Assembly (NCBI GenBank): GCA_963837485.1
Contig: CAWINP010000018.1
Span: 124,001-188,000 of the forward strand
Direction: 5' to 3'
DNA from: Solirubrobacter sp963837485
Lineage (GTDB): Bacteria > Actinomycetota > Thermoleophilia > Solirubrobacterales > Solirubrobacteraceae
DNA: 64,000 bases
Notes under the pieces: generated by a model
The model's database searches: none
What the model was told of the DNA's origin: nothing
Seen by the model: only the letters and a program-made list of their open reading frames with translations
Shown: one piece after another, positions 16,750 through 25,225 of the stretch
How positions within the stretch are numbered: the stretch's first letter is position 1
How the letters are laid out: every line of letters starts with the position of its first letter
Program-made: the position numbers and the translations under genes

Positions 16750-17337
16750 GACGGCCTCGCCCTCGGCGAGCGCCCGCGCGTCCTTGCCGTCGTCGGTCGT
16801 CGCCGTCCGATCGGCGCCGTGCTCGAGCAGCAGCCGCACGATCGCGGCGTCGCCGGCATGGGCGGCGCCGTGCAGCGGCGTGAAGCCGCCCCGCTGGACG
16901 ACGTTCGGGTCCGCGCCGGCCTCCAGCAGCGCGCGCACCGCCTCGCGGTCGCGCGACGCGACGGCAGAGTGCAGCGGCCGCACCCGCAGCGGGTTCTCGG
17001 CGTCGGCGTCCGGGTCGGCGCCGGCCCGCAGCAGCGCTCGCACCGCGTCAGCGCCGCCGAAGAACGCGGCCAGGTGCAGCGCCGTGAAACCGTCGGCGCC
17101 GCGCGCGTCCGGGTCGAGCCTGGTCACGTCGCCGAGCGCCGCGGCCTCCAGCGGACCGACTTCCGCGCCGGCCGCCAGAAGCGCGTCGAGAGCGCCGTCT
17201 TGACGGTGATAGAGCGCGACCAGCACGGCCGACACGCCGTCCTCGCGCGCCGAGGCGAGACCCGGGTCGCCGGCGAGCAGCGCGTTCAGCGCGTCGAGGT
17301 CACCGGCCTTGACCGCCGTGAAGATCCGGTTGCTCAC
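16735..17337 (-). CDS. Ankyrin-repeat protein
   Basis: 200 residues from GTG 17337 with no signal peptide. Five to six ankyrin repeats are visible: DGFTALHLAAFFGGADAVRA, LRVRPLHSAVASRDREAVRA and GGFTPLHGAAHAGDAAIVRL are the best, each followed by LLEAGAD-type turns. The N-terminal ones are degenerate (AVKAGDLDALNALLAGDPG). It is a cytoplasmic protein-binding scaffold; the partner is unknown. Confidence 0.9.
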   Translation of the reverse strand: MSNRIFTAVKAGDLDALNALLAGDPGLASAREDGVSAVLVALYHRQDGALDALLAAGAEVGPLEAAALGDVTRLDPDARGADGFTALHLAAFFGGADAVRALLRAGADPDADAENPLRVRPLHSAVASRDREAVRALLEAGADPNVVQRGGFTPLHGAAHAGDAAIVRLLLEHGADRTATTDDGKDARALAEGEAVSALG

Positions 17338-17428
17338 AGCGCCGGAGAGTAGTAGTCATGAACGCGCGCGCGTCACGTGCGTATTGCCTGCCGGAACGGT
17401 CCGAATCGAGGGTAGGAGGCCTGTCGCC

Positions 17429-18919
17429 GTGGGGAGCTTCAGTCGAGGGTCGAGAACAGGGGCGGCGATCGTCTTCGCCTGCCTTGCGTTCGCGTCGACC
17501 GCGGTCGCCGCGAGCGATCGCTACGCCGTACACAACATCGTGTCGAGCAACGCCGCGCTGATACCGGCGGATCGGTATGACACGAACCTCATCAACCCGT
17601 GGGGGCTGGCGAGCAGCGCGACGTCGCCGTGGTGGCCCGCGAACGAGGGGTCCAACACGTCGCTGATCTATCCGGCCAACGGGTCGGTCAACAACACCGT
17701 GGTGCAGGTGCCGGGGGGTCCGACCGGCATCGTGGCGGGGGGTATCGCCAACAACTTCCCGATCACCGGCGGCACGTCGAACTTCATCTTCTCGACCGAG
17801 GAGGGCAAGCTCTACGGCTGGCGCGGCGGCAACGCCGCGATCCTCACCGCGACGCACGCGGGCTCGGTCTACACCGGCCTCGCGATCGTGCAGACGGCCA
17901 ACGGGCCGATGCTCTACGCGCCCGACTTCAAGAACCGCGCGATCGACGTCTACAACGGGCAGTGGGCCCTGCAGACGCTCGCGGCCGGCGCGTTCACCGA
18001 CCCGAACCTCCCCGCCGGGTACTCCCCGTTCGGGGTCCAGGCGATCGCGGGCCGGATCTTCGTCGCCTACGCCAAGCAGGCCGACGACGATCCCACCGAG
18101 GAGGTCCCGGGCGCCGGCCTCGGCTTCGTCGACGCGTACGACGCCGCCGGAGCGCTGCTCGGCCGCGTCGCGGGCGGGGGCGGGCTCAGCGCGCCGTGGG
18201 GGCTCGCGCAGGCTCCGGCGGACTTCGGCGCCTTCGGCGGCGATCTGCTGGTCGGCAACTTCGGCGACGGCAGGATCAACGCGTTCAAGGAGGGGCCGGC
18301 GAACACCTGGACGCCGGACGGCACGCTGAAGGGCGCCGACGGCAACCCGCTGGCGATCCAGGGCCTGTGGGCGATCCAGTTCGGCAAGGACACCAACAAC
18401 AACGGCTCGCACACGGCGGCGTACTTCACCGCCGGCCCGTTCGGCGAGACGCAGGGCGTGTTCGGCCGCATCCAGAACGCGCTCCCGCTCGACGTCGGCG
18501 CCTCGGTGCCGGCCCAGCTCGCGCTGACGCTCGGTCCGGCGGCCTCGTTCGGCGCGTTCGCCGCCGGCGTCGGCAAGGACTACGACGCGAGCACCACGGC
18601 GAACGTGATCAGCACCGCGGGCGACGCGACGCTGAGCGTCGCCGACCCGAGCGCCACGGCGACCGGCCACCTCGTCAACGGCACGTTCTCGCTCCCGCTG
18701 GCGCTGAAGGCGAGCGCCGTCAGCGCGAACGGCACCGGCGGCACGCTCGCCGACGTCGGCGGCTCGGCGAGCCCGACGACGCTGTTGACCTACAGCAAGC
18801 CGGTCTCCAACGACGCGGTGACGGTCAACTTCCGGCAGACGATCGGCGCCAACGACGCGCTGCGCACGGGGTCCTACTCGAAGACCCTGACGTTCACGCT
18901 GTCGACGACCACGCCATAG
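17429..18919 (+). CDS. Secreted TIGR03118-family protein with shared C-terminal domain
   Basis: 496 residues. GTG 17429 is preceded by AGGAGG at 17414-17419 with a 9-base spacing, which decides the start. A signal peptide (IVFACLAFASTAVAAS) precedes a propeller-like domain of about 340 residues typical of TIGR03118: DTNLINPWGLA, PTGIVAGG, FIFSTEEGKLYGW, LYAPDFKNRAIDVY, SPFGVQAI, PWGLAQAP, GDLLVGNFGDGRINAF, LWAIQFGKD. The last 120 residues (from about ASVPAQLALTLGPAASFGAF) form a beta domain also found at the end of the GH27 protein at 27362-31069, both ending in TFTLSTT-P. Function unknown; exported. Confidence 0.9.
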   Translation: MGSFSRGSRTGAAIVFACLAFASTAVAASDRYAVHNIVSSNAALIPADRYDTNLINPWGLASSATSPWWPANEGSNTSLIYPANGSVNNTVVQVPGGPTGIVAGGIANNFPITGGTSNFIFSTEEGKLYGWRGGNAAILTATHAGSVYTGLAIVQTANGPMLYAPDFKNRAIDVYNGQWALQTLAAGAFTDPNLPAGYSPFGVQAIAGRIFVAYAKQADDDPTEEVPGAGLGFVDAYDAAGALLGRVAGGGGLSAPWGLAQAPADFGAFGGDLLVGNFGDGRINAFKEGPANTWTPDGTLKGADGNPLAIQGLWAIQFGKDTNNNGSHTAAYFTAGPFGETQGVFGRIQNALPLDVGASVPAQLALTLGPAASFGAFAAGVGKDYDASTTANVISTAGDATLSVADPSATATGHLVNGTFSLPLALKASAVSANGTGGTLADVGGSASPTTLLTYSKPVSNDAVTVNFRQTIGANDALRTGSYSKTLTFTLSTTTP

Positions 18920-18927
18920 GACGCCCC

Positions 18928-18957
18928 GCGGGCTGCGTCAATCGCGACGCAGCCCGC
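18928..18957. terminator. Bidirectional hairpin between convergent genes
   Basis: A perfect 12-bp stem (GCGGGCTGCGTC with GACGCAGCCCGC) and a 6-base loop lies just after the TIGR03118 stop and contains the stop codon of the convergent lipoprotein gene. There is no T-tract, which is common in high-GC actinobacteria. Confidence 0.65.
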
Positions 18958-19336
18958 AGACGTCCTCGCTGATCGCCTTGGTGAAGACCTCGAGCCTCGC
19001 GAACGTGCTCGGCAGCGGGCGCGAGGTGTCGCTGAACGCGACCGTTCCCGCCTCCATGCGCACCTTGTAGGTGAGCACCGCGCCGGGGCGGGGCGGCACC
19101 ACGAGGTGCAGCTGCGCCTGCGGCGCGAGCTCGCGCGTGAGCTGGCGGGCGTCGAGCAGGCGGGCGTTCGGGATCTCGTGCTTGGACCCGTTGCAGGTGA
19201 CCGTGCCGTCGTCGGACACCAGCAGCCTCAGGTTCGCGTTGCGGTCGCTGCCGCTGCGGTCGACGACGAACAGGTCCGCGCTCGGTGAGCCGCACCCGGC
19301 GAGCAGGAGCGCGGCGAGCGCGGCGAGCCTCTTCAC
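18938..19336 (-). CDS. Putative lipoprotein
   Basis: 132 residues from GTG 19336, overlapping the stop of the DsrE-like gene. The N-terminus is a lipoprotein signal: KR, a hydrophobic stretch, then the lipobox LLAGC. The mature part (SADLFVVDRSGSDRNANLRLLVSDDGTVTCNG) is small, with a second Cys (CGLRRD) at the end. It is of the small actinobacterial lipoprotein type with unknown function and should be anchored on the outer face of the membrane. Confidence 0.78.
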   Translation of the reverse strand: MKRLAALAALLLAGCGSPSADLFVVDRSGSDRNANLRLLVSDDGTVTCNGSKHEIPNARLLDARQLTRELAPQAQLHLVVPPRPGAVLTYKVRMEAGTVAFSDTSRPLPSTFARLEVFTKAISEDVCGLRRD

Positions 19337-19704
19337 AAGACCACCAGCTGGTGGTCGGCGATCTCGCGCATGAACTGCGGCGTCGACATCACGCCCGCGA
19401 GGCGCTCGCTCACCGTGGCCCAATCCGCGCCGGTGGCCTGGACCGCCGCCGCGCACGCCCAGATGCTGCCGGCGGCGGCGTCCCGGAGCTGCGCGAGCGT
19501 GCGGGCGAACGCCTCGCGCTCGGGCTCGATCACGTGCTCGGCGCCAAGTGCGCGCGCCTCCAGGTCAGGGTCCAGCAGCGGTCCGAGCGCGCCGAACGTG
19601 GCCAGGGCCATGACGCGGCGGCCGTCGGACGCGGCGGAGACGATCAGCGACAGCCCCGTGTAGAGGCGCTCGAAGTCTCCCGACTCGAGGATGGCGGCGA
19701 GCAC
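19333..19704 (-). CDS. DsrE-family-like protein
   Basis: 123 residues from GTG 19704. The fold pattern is DsrE/DsrF-like: SLIVSAASDGRRVMALATFGALGPLL, then a strand with SIWACAAAVQATGADWATV, whose Cys is at the place of the sulfur-carrying Cys in many family members. It lies head-to-head with a TusA-like gene (start codons 50 bases apart). DsrE and TusA proteins commonly pass persulfide sulfur between each other, so a sulfur-relay role is plausible but not proven. Confidence 0.65.
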   Translation of the reverse strand: MLAAILESGDFERLYTGLSLIVSAASDGRRVMALATFGALGPLLDPDLEARALGAEHVIEPEREAFARTLAQLRDAAAGSIWACAAAVQATGADWATVSERLAGVMSTPQFMREIADHQLVVL

Positions 19705-19753
19705 CTCACCATCGTGTCAGAGGCGGATCCGCGCACCGACCATCATCTACCTC

Positions 19754-19966
19754 GTGGCCGAGGTCCTCGACCTGCGCGGGCTACTCTGCCCGCTGGTGCT
19801 CGTCCGCGCGCGCGGCGCGCTGGCGGCGCTGGCCGACGAGGAGCCGCTCGTCGTGCTGGCGACCGACCGCGAGGCGCCGATCGACCTCGCGGCGCTCGCC
19901 GCGGACTCCGGGCGAGCGTTCTCGGTCGAGCACGACGACGACGTCTGGAGGTGCACGCTTGGTTGA
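19754..19966 (+). CDS. TusA-like sulfur-carrier protein
   Basis: About 70 residues from GTG 19754. It matches the TusA/SirA fold: VLDLRGLLCPLVLVRARGAL carries the signature Cys-Pro (CPxP usual, CPLV here), followed by LVVLATDREAPIDLAALA and a final strand WRCTLG. The second conserved Pro is replaced by Val, which may tune the Cys. Longer upstream starts are possible, but the domain begins here. The TGA overlaps the TTG of the next gene. Confidence 0.8.
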   Translation: MAEVLDLRGLLCPLVLVRARGALAALADEEPLVVLATDREAPIDLAALAADSGRAFSVEHDDDVWRCTLG

Positions 19967-20196
19967 CGTACGGCGAGCGCGTCGAGGTCGGCGCGGCCGG
20001 CCGGACCGCGGTCGGCCGGCGGGTCGGCGCGCTCTCGCCGGACGGCATTCGCGAGGCGCACGACGCCGTGCGGGCGTGGTGCGAGGAGAACGGACACGAG
20101 CTCGCCGGCGAGTGCTGGGAGATCTACGGCCACATGGACGAGAACGCGCCCGACGCGTTCGAGCTGCTCGTCGGCCGGCCGCTCAGCGACCGATGA
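19963..20196 (+). CDS. Small GyrI-like / effector-binding half-domain protein
   Basis: 77 residues from TTG 19963, with GGAGG at 19947-19951 (11-base spacing). GTG 19951 is the alternative start but overlaps that RBS. The end, ECWEIYGHMDENAPDAFELLVGRPL, resembles the last strand and helix of GyrI-like small-molecule-binding domains of AraC/MerR regulators. Only half of such a domain is present. It is coupled to the TusA-like gene and may be a binding partner or regulator of it; this is a guess. Confidence 0.55.
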   Translation: MTYGERVEVGAAGRTAVGRRVGALSPDGIREAHDAVRAWCEENGHELAGECWEIYGHMDENAPDAFELLVGRPLSDR

Positions 20197-21898
20197 TGCC
20201 GAGCAGCCCGCCGGCCGAGCTCGGGTCCACGCCGTACTTGCGCTCGTACTCGTGCGCGCGCTGTTTGTCGGCGATCGCCAGCACGAGCTCCTCGCGGCTG
20301 GAGCCGTACTTGCAGGCGGCCCGGTCGAGGCCCTTGAGCACCTGATCCTGGAGGAAGCCGGTCAGGCCGCCGGTGCTCGGCAGCGGGCGCGGCTTGCACG
20401 GGTCCAGCAGCACCACCTCCGGCGGATCCTTGCGGTGGTGCTCGACGGCGTAGACGGCCGTGCACGCGGCGGCGAGCAGCGCGGCAGCGGCCGCAGCGGC
20501 CGCGGCCCGTCGGACGAGCAGGACGGCGGCCAGCAGCGCGAGCGCGGCGGCGATCGCGTAGGCAATCCCGAACGCATCCTGCACGGAGGCGACGACGAGG
20601 TCGTCGAGCCGGTCCGCCAGCCCGGGGTCGCCCTCCAGCTCGGCGCCGCGCTTGTCGAGCGCCTGCTGCAGACCCTCGCGCGGCCGCTCGGCGTTGACGC
20701 CGTTGAAGAGGTCGGGGGCGAGTGCGAGCTTGTCCTGCGGCGGGAGCTGCGCGTCGAGCACGAGCGCGGCGCCCTTGAGCACGGCCTGGTCGGTCAGATC
20801 GTCGAGCCGGCTGCTGACCACCGGGGCGAGGATGGCCAGGATCAGGACGATGCCGATGTGGCGGGCGAGCAGCCCGTACGCCGCGTCGGTCGAGGTCCGC
20901 TCGGGCAGCAGCTCGCCGGCGTAGGCGGGCAGCGCGAGCCCCATCCCCGCGCCGGCGAGCACCTGCGGGACGACCGCCCAGCCGATCCCGGGCTCGGGCA
21001 GGAACGCGAGCGAGACGGCGCCACCGGCCAGCAGTACGGCGCCGGCCGCCGCGCGCGCCACGGGCGCGCCGCGGATCAGCGAGCCGAGCAGCGCGGCGAT
21101 CGGCAGGACGGTGACGCCTGCCGCCGCGTGCAGCGGCGAGAGCGCGAAGCCGGCGACGAGCTCGAGCACCAGCAGGAACAACACGGCGGTGAACGCGGCC
21201 GAGGTGAACGCGAGCGCCATTCCCGTGGGGGAAGCGAAGCCCGCGGGCGGCGTCGCGGCGACGGCGGCCGCAGCGGCGCCCGCGGGCGGCGCCTCCGCCT
21301 CGGTCCCTTGCGCCCACAACGGGCCGAACGCGGCGTGCGTCGCCGCCGGCGGCTCCGTCCTCACCTTCGCCCGCAGGCACCCGATCGCCGCGGCCGCGCA
21401 GATCGGGGCCTGGAAGGCGAAGATCGCGCGCCAGTCGAACGCCTCGGTCAGCGCGCCGCCGATCGCGGGACCGGCCGCGGTGCCCGCGAGCGCGGCGCCG
21501 AGCCACAGCCGCCGCCCGTGAGCCGACGCGCCCGCGTCGAGGATGTCGAATGCCGCGATCAGCCCCGCCGCCGCCCCCGCCGCCTGTACGGCGCGGAACG
21601 CGAGCAGCGGCCCGAGAGAGCCCGCGACGGCGCACCCCACCGACGCCGCGGCGAACACGAACAGCCCTCCCGCACCGGCAGCGGAGGGCCCGAACCTCCG
21701 CACCAGCCGCTCGGCGGGCAGGATCGCCGCCGCGAGCACGAACGCGTAGACGCCGACGATCGCCGCCACCCCGGTGACGGTCGTGTGCATCTCCGCCAGG
21801 ATCGGCGGCAGCGCCAGCGCGACGATCGAGGCGTCGGCGAGCGCCAGCGCGGCCGCGGTTGCGACGAGCGCCCGCACGGCGCGGCTCGGTGGCTCCAT
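20183..21898 (-). CDS. MFS transporter (14-segment DHA2-like) with C-terminal extension
   Basis: 571 residues from ATG 21898. Twelve or more hydrophobic segments begin at AVRALVATAAALALADASIVALALPPIL (the usual A-D-x-x-I-V motif of drug exporters), with LPAERLVRRFGPSAAG in loop 2-3 and AALAGTAAGPAIGGALTEAFDWR as motif C. Between segments about 6 and 7 there is an Ala/Pro-rich insertion (PPAGAAAAAVAATPPAG) coded by two 14-bp GCCCGCGGGCGGCG-type repeats. After the last segment, about 70 residues (from EHHRKDPPEV) form a soluble tail with LTGFLQDQVLKGLDRAACKYGSSREELVLA. The substrate is unknown. It lies directly downstream of the ArsR-type regulator, with only 11 bases between the genes. Confidence 0.85.
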   Translation of the reverse strand: MEPPSRAVRALVATAAALALADASIVALALPPILAEMHTTVTGVAAIVGVYAFVLAAAILPAERLVRRFGPSAAGAGGLFVFAAASVGCAVAGSLGPLLAFRAVQAAGAAAGLIAAFDILDAGASAHGRRLWLGAALAGTAAGPAIGGALTEAFDWRAIFAFQAPICAAAAIGCLRAKVRTEPPAATHAAFGPLWAQGTEAEAPPAGAAAAAVAATPPAGFASPTGMALAFTSAAFTAVLFLLVLELVAGFALSPLHAAAGVTVLPIAALLGSLIRGAPVARAAAGAVLLAGGAVSLAFLPEPGIGWAVVPQVLAGAGMGLALPAYAGELLPERTSTDAAYGLLARHIGIVLILAILAPVVSSRLDDLTDQAVLKGAALVLDAQLPPQDKLALAPDLFNGVNAERPREGLQQALDKRGAELEGDPGLADRLDDLVVASVQDAFGIAYAIAAALALLAAVLLVRRAAAAAAAAALLAAACTAVYAVEHHRKDPPEVVLLDPCKPRPLPSTGGLTGFLQDQVLKGLDRAACKYGSSREELVLAIADKQRAHEYERKYGVDPSSAGGLLGIIGR

Positions 21899-21909
21899 GG
21901 CCCCCGAGG

Positions 21910-22488
21910 CTACGAGACGCGCTCGAAATGCAGCAGCGCGAGCGCCGTCGTGACGCCGCCCGCACCCGCGCGACGGTCGGCGGACTCCGCGTTGATGCGG
22001 CTCAGGCGCTCGGCCGTCGACTGCAGCAGCTCGGTCAGCTCCTCCAGCCCGCGCTTGTCGAGCTCCAGCGACGTCAGCTTGACCTGGCTCGCCGGGCCGT
22101 CGAACCCGCCCGCGTCGACCGCCGCGGTCACGTCGGTGAAGATGCGCTGCAGCGACTGGCCGACGATCCCGCGGCGCGCCGAGCGCGGCAGCCGCGCCCA
22201 ATCCTCCTCACTGAACCACCCGCGCGTGACGGCGCGGTAGAAGTGCTCCAGCGCGCCGCGCCGGGGTTCGGTGCGCACCAGTTCGATCGCGCCGAGCTCG
22301 GCGAGAAGCCGGATGTGGTAGCTCACGCGCCCGAGCGGCAGCCCAAGCTCACGCGCCAGCTCGTTCGGGCTGGCCGTGCGGTCGTCGAGCATGCTGAGAA
22401 GGCGATGGCGCAGTGGATGCGAAATGGCTTTCAGCAGTGCTTCGTCGAGCTCGCCCGCTTCCGGTGCGATGTCCTCCGTCTCACGCAT
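21910..22488 (-). CDS. ArsR-type winged-helix regulator
   Basis: 192 residues. An HTH_20 domain occupies about 15-90: LLKAISHPLRHRLLSMLDD, then ASPNELARELGLPLGRVSYHIRLLAELGAIELVR. A helical C-terminal half follows. The HPLRxRLL start and SYHIRLL recognition helix are typical. It has no metal-binding Cys signature (CVC), so it is not an arsenic sensor. It lies just upstream of the MFS gene on the same strand and 55 bases from the divergent DapA-family gene; it may control either. Confidence 0.88.
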   Translation of the reverse strand: MRETEDIAPEAGELDEALLKAISHPLRHRLLSMLDDRTASPNELARELGLPLGRVSYHIRLLAELGAIELVRTEPRRGALEHFYRAVTRGWFSEEDWARLPRSARRGIVGQSLQRIFTDVTAAVDAGGFDGPASQVKLTSLELDKRGLEELTELLQSTAERLSRINAESADRRAGAGGVTTALALLHFERVS

Positions 22489-22543
22489 GAGCCGCTTCCC
22501 TGTGGAATCTACGCCGACACATCGAGAAAGTCATCATTACGTC

Positions 22544-23395
22544 ATGTCCGGACCGCTCAAAGGCACTATTCCGGCTGCGGTCACCCCTCTAACACACGGC
22601 GCAGCGCGGATTGATGAGGGCGCCATCTCAAGCTATCTCGATTTTCTGTTCGAACATGGCGCATCCGGAGTACTCGCAATGGGCACCACCGGCGAGGGCA
22701 TCCTGCTCGACGCGGCCGAGCGGCGCACCGTGATGGAGCGCTACGTCGAGGCGGCGCGGGGCCGGCTCCCCGTCGCCGTGCACGCCGGCGCGCAGACGAC
22801 CGCGCAGACCGTCGCGCTCGCCGAGCACGCCGCGAGCATCGGCGCCGCCGCGGTCGCGGTGATCGGGCCGCCGTACTTCCGGCTCGACGCCGAGGGCCAG
22901 CTCCGGCACCTGCGGGCGGCTGCCGAGGCCTGCGACCCCACGCCGTTCTACATCTACGAGCTCGCCGACGCCGCCGGCTACCCGTTCGACCCCGAGATGC
23001 TGCTGCGGCTGCGCGACGAGCGCGAGAACGTCGTCGGCATGAAGGTCTCCGACGCGCCGTGGGAGCGCTTCGAGCGCTATCTGCTCGACGGCTACGACAT
23101 CCTCGTCGGCCCCGAGGCGCTGATCCATCGCGGCATGCAGGCGGGAGCGGTCGGCGCCGTCTCCGCACTCGCGTCCGCGTTCCCGGATCGCGTCGCCGCC
23201 GTCGTGGACGACCCCACGGAAGCCGGGGCCGCCGGCCTGCGGGACCTGCGCGCGCAGGTCGACGCGACGCAGCGCCACGCGGCGCTCAAGCGGATCCTCG
23301 CCCGGCGCGGCGTGCCGATCGAGCCCGACGTCCGCGCGCCGCTGCGCGAGCTCGACGCCGCCGAGCGCGACGCGATCGACCGGATCAGCCTCTGA
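22544..23395 (+). CDS. Dihydrodipicolinate synthase/N-acetylneuraminate lyase family aldolase
   Basis: 283 residues from ATG 22544, a normal length. TIM barrel with GTIPAAVTPLT, the GTTGEG phosphate/pyruvate-binding loop (residues about 45-50), the Tyr of FYIYELA, and the Schiff-base Lys of VVGMKVSDA. Members condense or split pyruvate with aldehydes (dihydrodipicolinate, sialic acid, KDG and others). The surrounding genes do not reveal the substrate. The gene is divergent from the ArsR regulator across an AT-richer gap (22489-22543), which suggests control by it. Confidence 0.9.
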   Translation: MSGPLKGTIPAAVTPLTHGAARIDEGAISSYLDFLFEHGASGVLAMGTTGEGILLDAAERRTVMERYVEAARGRLPVAVHAGAQTTAQTVALAEHAASIGAAAVAVIGPPYFRLDAEGQLRHLRAAAEACDPTPFYIYELADAAGYPFDPEMLLRLRDERENVVGMKVSDAPWERFERYLLDGYDILVGPEALIHRGMQAGAVGAVSALASAFPDRVAAVVDDPTEAGAAGLRDLRAQVDATQRHAALKRILARRGVPIEPDVRAPLRELDAAERDAIDRISL

Positions 23396-24020
23396 TCAGC
23401 TCGAGGATCGCGTCGGCGGTGATCGCGTCGACGACGGCGTCGGCCGCGGCGAGGTCGGCATGGTCGACGCGGCGCACCCCGAGCGTCGGCATCCGCGCCG
23501 CCCGGCCGGCGGCGACGCCGGGCCCCGAGTCCTCGACCACGACGCACCGCTCCGGCGCCACCTCGAGGGCCGACGCGGCCCTGAGGAACATGTCGGGCGC
23601 CGGCTTGCCGTGCTCGACCTCGTCGCCGGCCACGGTGACTCCGAACTCCAGGCCCGCGCGGGCGAGCGTGCGATCCAGCCGCTCGCGCGGCGAGGACGAG
23701 GCGACCGCGAGCCGCACGCCGCGCTCGCGCAGCTCCGCCACGGCGCCGACCGCGTCCGCGAACGGCACCAGCTCGGTGTCGAGCAGCCCGAACAGCGCGT
23801 CGCGCAGCAGCGGCCACAACACCTGCGCGTCCGGCAGCGCCACCCGCTCGGACAGGTACGCATGGGTGCGCGCGTACGGCCGGCCCATGCAGGCGGCCAG
23901 GTCGGCGTCGGTGACCTCGTAGCCGAACGGCGCGACCGTCGCCTTCCAGGCCCGGCCCGCGAGCGGCTCGGAGTCCACCAGCGTGCCGTCGCAGTCGAAG
24001 ATCACGCCGGTCGAGAGCAA
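23385..24020 (-). CDS. HAD-superfamily phosphatase, beta-phosphoglucomutase-like
   Basis: 211 residues from TTG 24020. Motif I is FDCDGTLVDSE, motif II AVASSSPRERL, motif III Lys in EHGKPAPDMFLRAA, and motif IV VVEDSGPGV. The helical cap sits between I and II. Such enzymes hydrolyse or mutate sugar phosphates. GTG 24005 (reading VIFDCDG) is a possible alternative start. It overlaps the aldolase gene by 11 bases at the 3' ends. Confidence 0.9.
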   Translation of the reverse strand: MLSTGVIFDCDGTLVDSEPLAGRAWKATVAPFGYEVTDADLAACMGRPYARTHAYLSERVALPDAQVLWPLLRDALFGLLDTELVPFADAVGAVAELRERGVRLAVASSSPRERLDRTLARAGLEFGVTVAGDEVEHGKPAPDMFLRAASALEVAPERCVVVEDSGPGVAAGRAARMPTLGVRRVDHADLAAADAVVDAITADAILELIRG

Positions 24021-24030
24021 GGCCGGCAGC

Positions 24031-24664
24031 CTATTGGTTCGGGGCGCGCACTCCCGGCGCGTCGTTGGAGCGGTTGCGCCCGAACACCTGCGCCTGCACG
24101 TCTGCGCGGTCGGCGGTCTCGAGCGTGCCGACGAGCTGGCAGATCCCGCCCGGGAACGGCTCGCGCGAGGCGTGGCCGCCGTGGGGGTCGGTCCACCACA
24201 GCTGGGGGCCGCTCGCGTTGGCGAGCGTGGTGCCGGAGAGGCGCGTGTCGCGATGCGTGCCGTCGAACGCCGAGCGCGCGTCGTCGAACGGCAGTACGCC
24301 CTGCTCGCACCACGCCGTGTTCGCGCGATCGCCGTTGGGCTCGACCTCGCCGCACGCGTCGATCGTGCGTCGGATGCCCGTGCCGCTCGCGTAGCGGCTC
24401 GGATTGAAGACGCCGAAGCCGGACTCGATGCACGCCCGGTCCGGGATCAGCCGCGCTCCCGCGCCTGACGGGTGATGAGCTCGGTCCCGTCGGTTCAGCG
24501 GACGGCGTGGGGATCGAGTCGTGCAGCCCGGCGAGGTCCTCGCCGCCGAAGCCCGGCCCGCCGAACGTGACGTAGGCGGCGCCCTCTTACGAGTTCGCGG
24601 CGGGGAAGCGGCTCCACTGGGACGCGCCGGCGATGACGTCGTCGTAGCGGTCGCCGTCGACGCA
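24031..24664 (-). pseudogene. Remnants of a secreted FG-GAP-type protein
   Basis: No intact gene exists in this 0.7 kb gap, but the minus strand keeps coding traces. Around 24664-24550 it reads DGDRYDDVIAGAS, then after an in-frame TAA EGAAYVTFGGPGF, the two halves of an integrin-alpha FG-GAP repeat. In another frame, about 24470-24031 gives about 140 residues (IPDRACIESGFGVFNPSRYA, ANTAWCEQGVLPFDDARSAF, ASREPFPGGICQLVGTLE) ending at a TAG; it has no start codon. Both look like pieces of exported proteins broken by frameshift and nonsense changes. 24665-24724 is AT-rich and may hold the end or terminator of the SRPBCC gene. Confidence 0.6.
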
Positions 24665-24724
24665 TTGTGAAGTTACCCTAACAACGAATCTCCTATTTCT
24701 TTGTGGAGTTCCGTGTGGAGATGC

Positions 24725-25174
24725 CTATGCGGCCGGCGCCGCGGCGGGCTCCAGCACCTCGCGCAGCCGCTCCATCGCGCGCTCGTTCGCGCGCTGCAGC
24801 ATCCGGTGCACCAGCGGCCCCGCCATGCGCTCGGACGCCGGGCCCTGCTCGTACAAGAGCTCGAACTCGACCAGCGTGCGCCCGTCCGGCCGCTCGGTCA
24901 GCGTGTAGGTCCCGCGCGTCACGCGCTTACCGCCGGCGCCGACGGTTCGCTCCACGGTCCGCCGCGGCGCGTCGGACTCGAGCACCTCCAGGTCCATCCA
25001 GTCGTTGCGCGAGCGGAAGCGCGCCTTGGCGCCGGCTCCCGCGGCCGGGCCGGAGAGCGTCCAGTCCTGCAGGAAGTGGTCGGTGAAGGCTTCATGGTTC
25101 GCCAGCGCGTCGAGGTGCTGGAACACCTCGTCGCGCGGGCGGTCAATGACGACCGAGACGGTGATTGGCTTCAT
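24725..25174 (-). CDS. SRPBCC/START-like family protein
   Basis: 149 residues from ATG 25174 (MKPITVSVVIDRPRDEVF). Polyketide-cyclase/SRPBCC helix-grip fold: the strand-helix start VVIDRPRDEVFQHL, then FTDHFLQDWTLSGP, TYTLTERPDGRTLVEFELLYEQGP and the C-terminal helix NERAMERLREVLE. These proteins bind hydrophobic ligands; no function is assigned. Divergent from the TetR gene and probably its target. Confidence 0.85.
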   Translation of the reverse strand: MKPITVSVVIDRPRDEVFQHLDALANHEAFTDHFLQDWTLSGPAAGAGAKARFRSRNDWMDLEVLESDAPRRTVERTVGAGGKRVTRGTYTLTERPDGRTLVEFELLYEQGPASERMAGPLVHRMLQRANERAMERLREVLEPAAAPAA

Positions 25175-25181
25175 GCCATCA

Positions 25182-25225
25182 GTTGTGGCAACATTGCGAC
25201 ACGGTGTCAAGTCGAGTGTCACAAC
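25182..25225. promoter_or_regulatory. Probable TetR operator between SRPBCC and TetR genes
   Basis: A dyad centred near 25203: inner arms GACAC/GTGTC around one base (25198-25208) and outer arms GTTGTG (25182-25187) and CACAAC (25220-25225), nearly concentric. It spans the gap between the divergent starts and reaches the candidate GTG starts of the regulator, as expected for autoregulation. Confidence 0.6.

Noticed and set aside
21220..21320. Insertion element in the MFS gene at 20183-21898
   Set aside because: The Ala/Pro-rich loop is coded by short GC-rich direct repeats and does not match the other repeats in the window; simple local expansion is enough to explain it.
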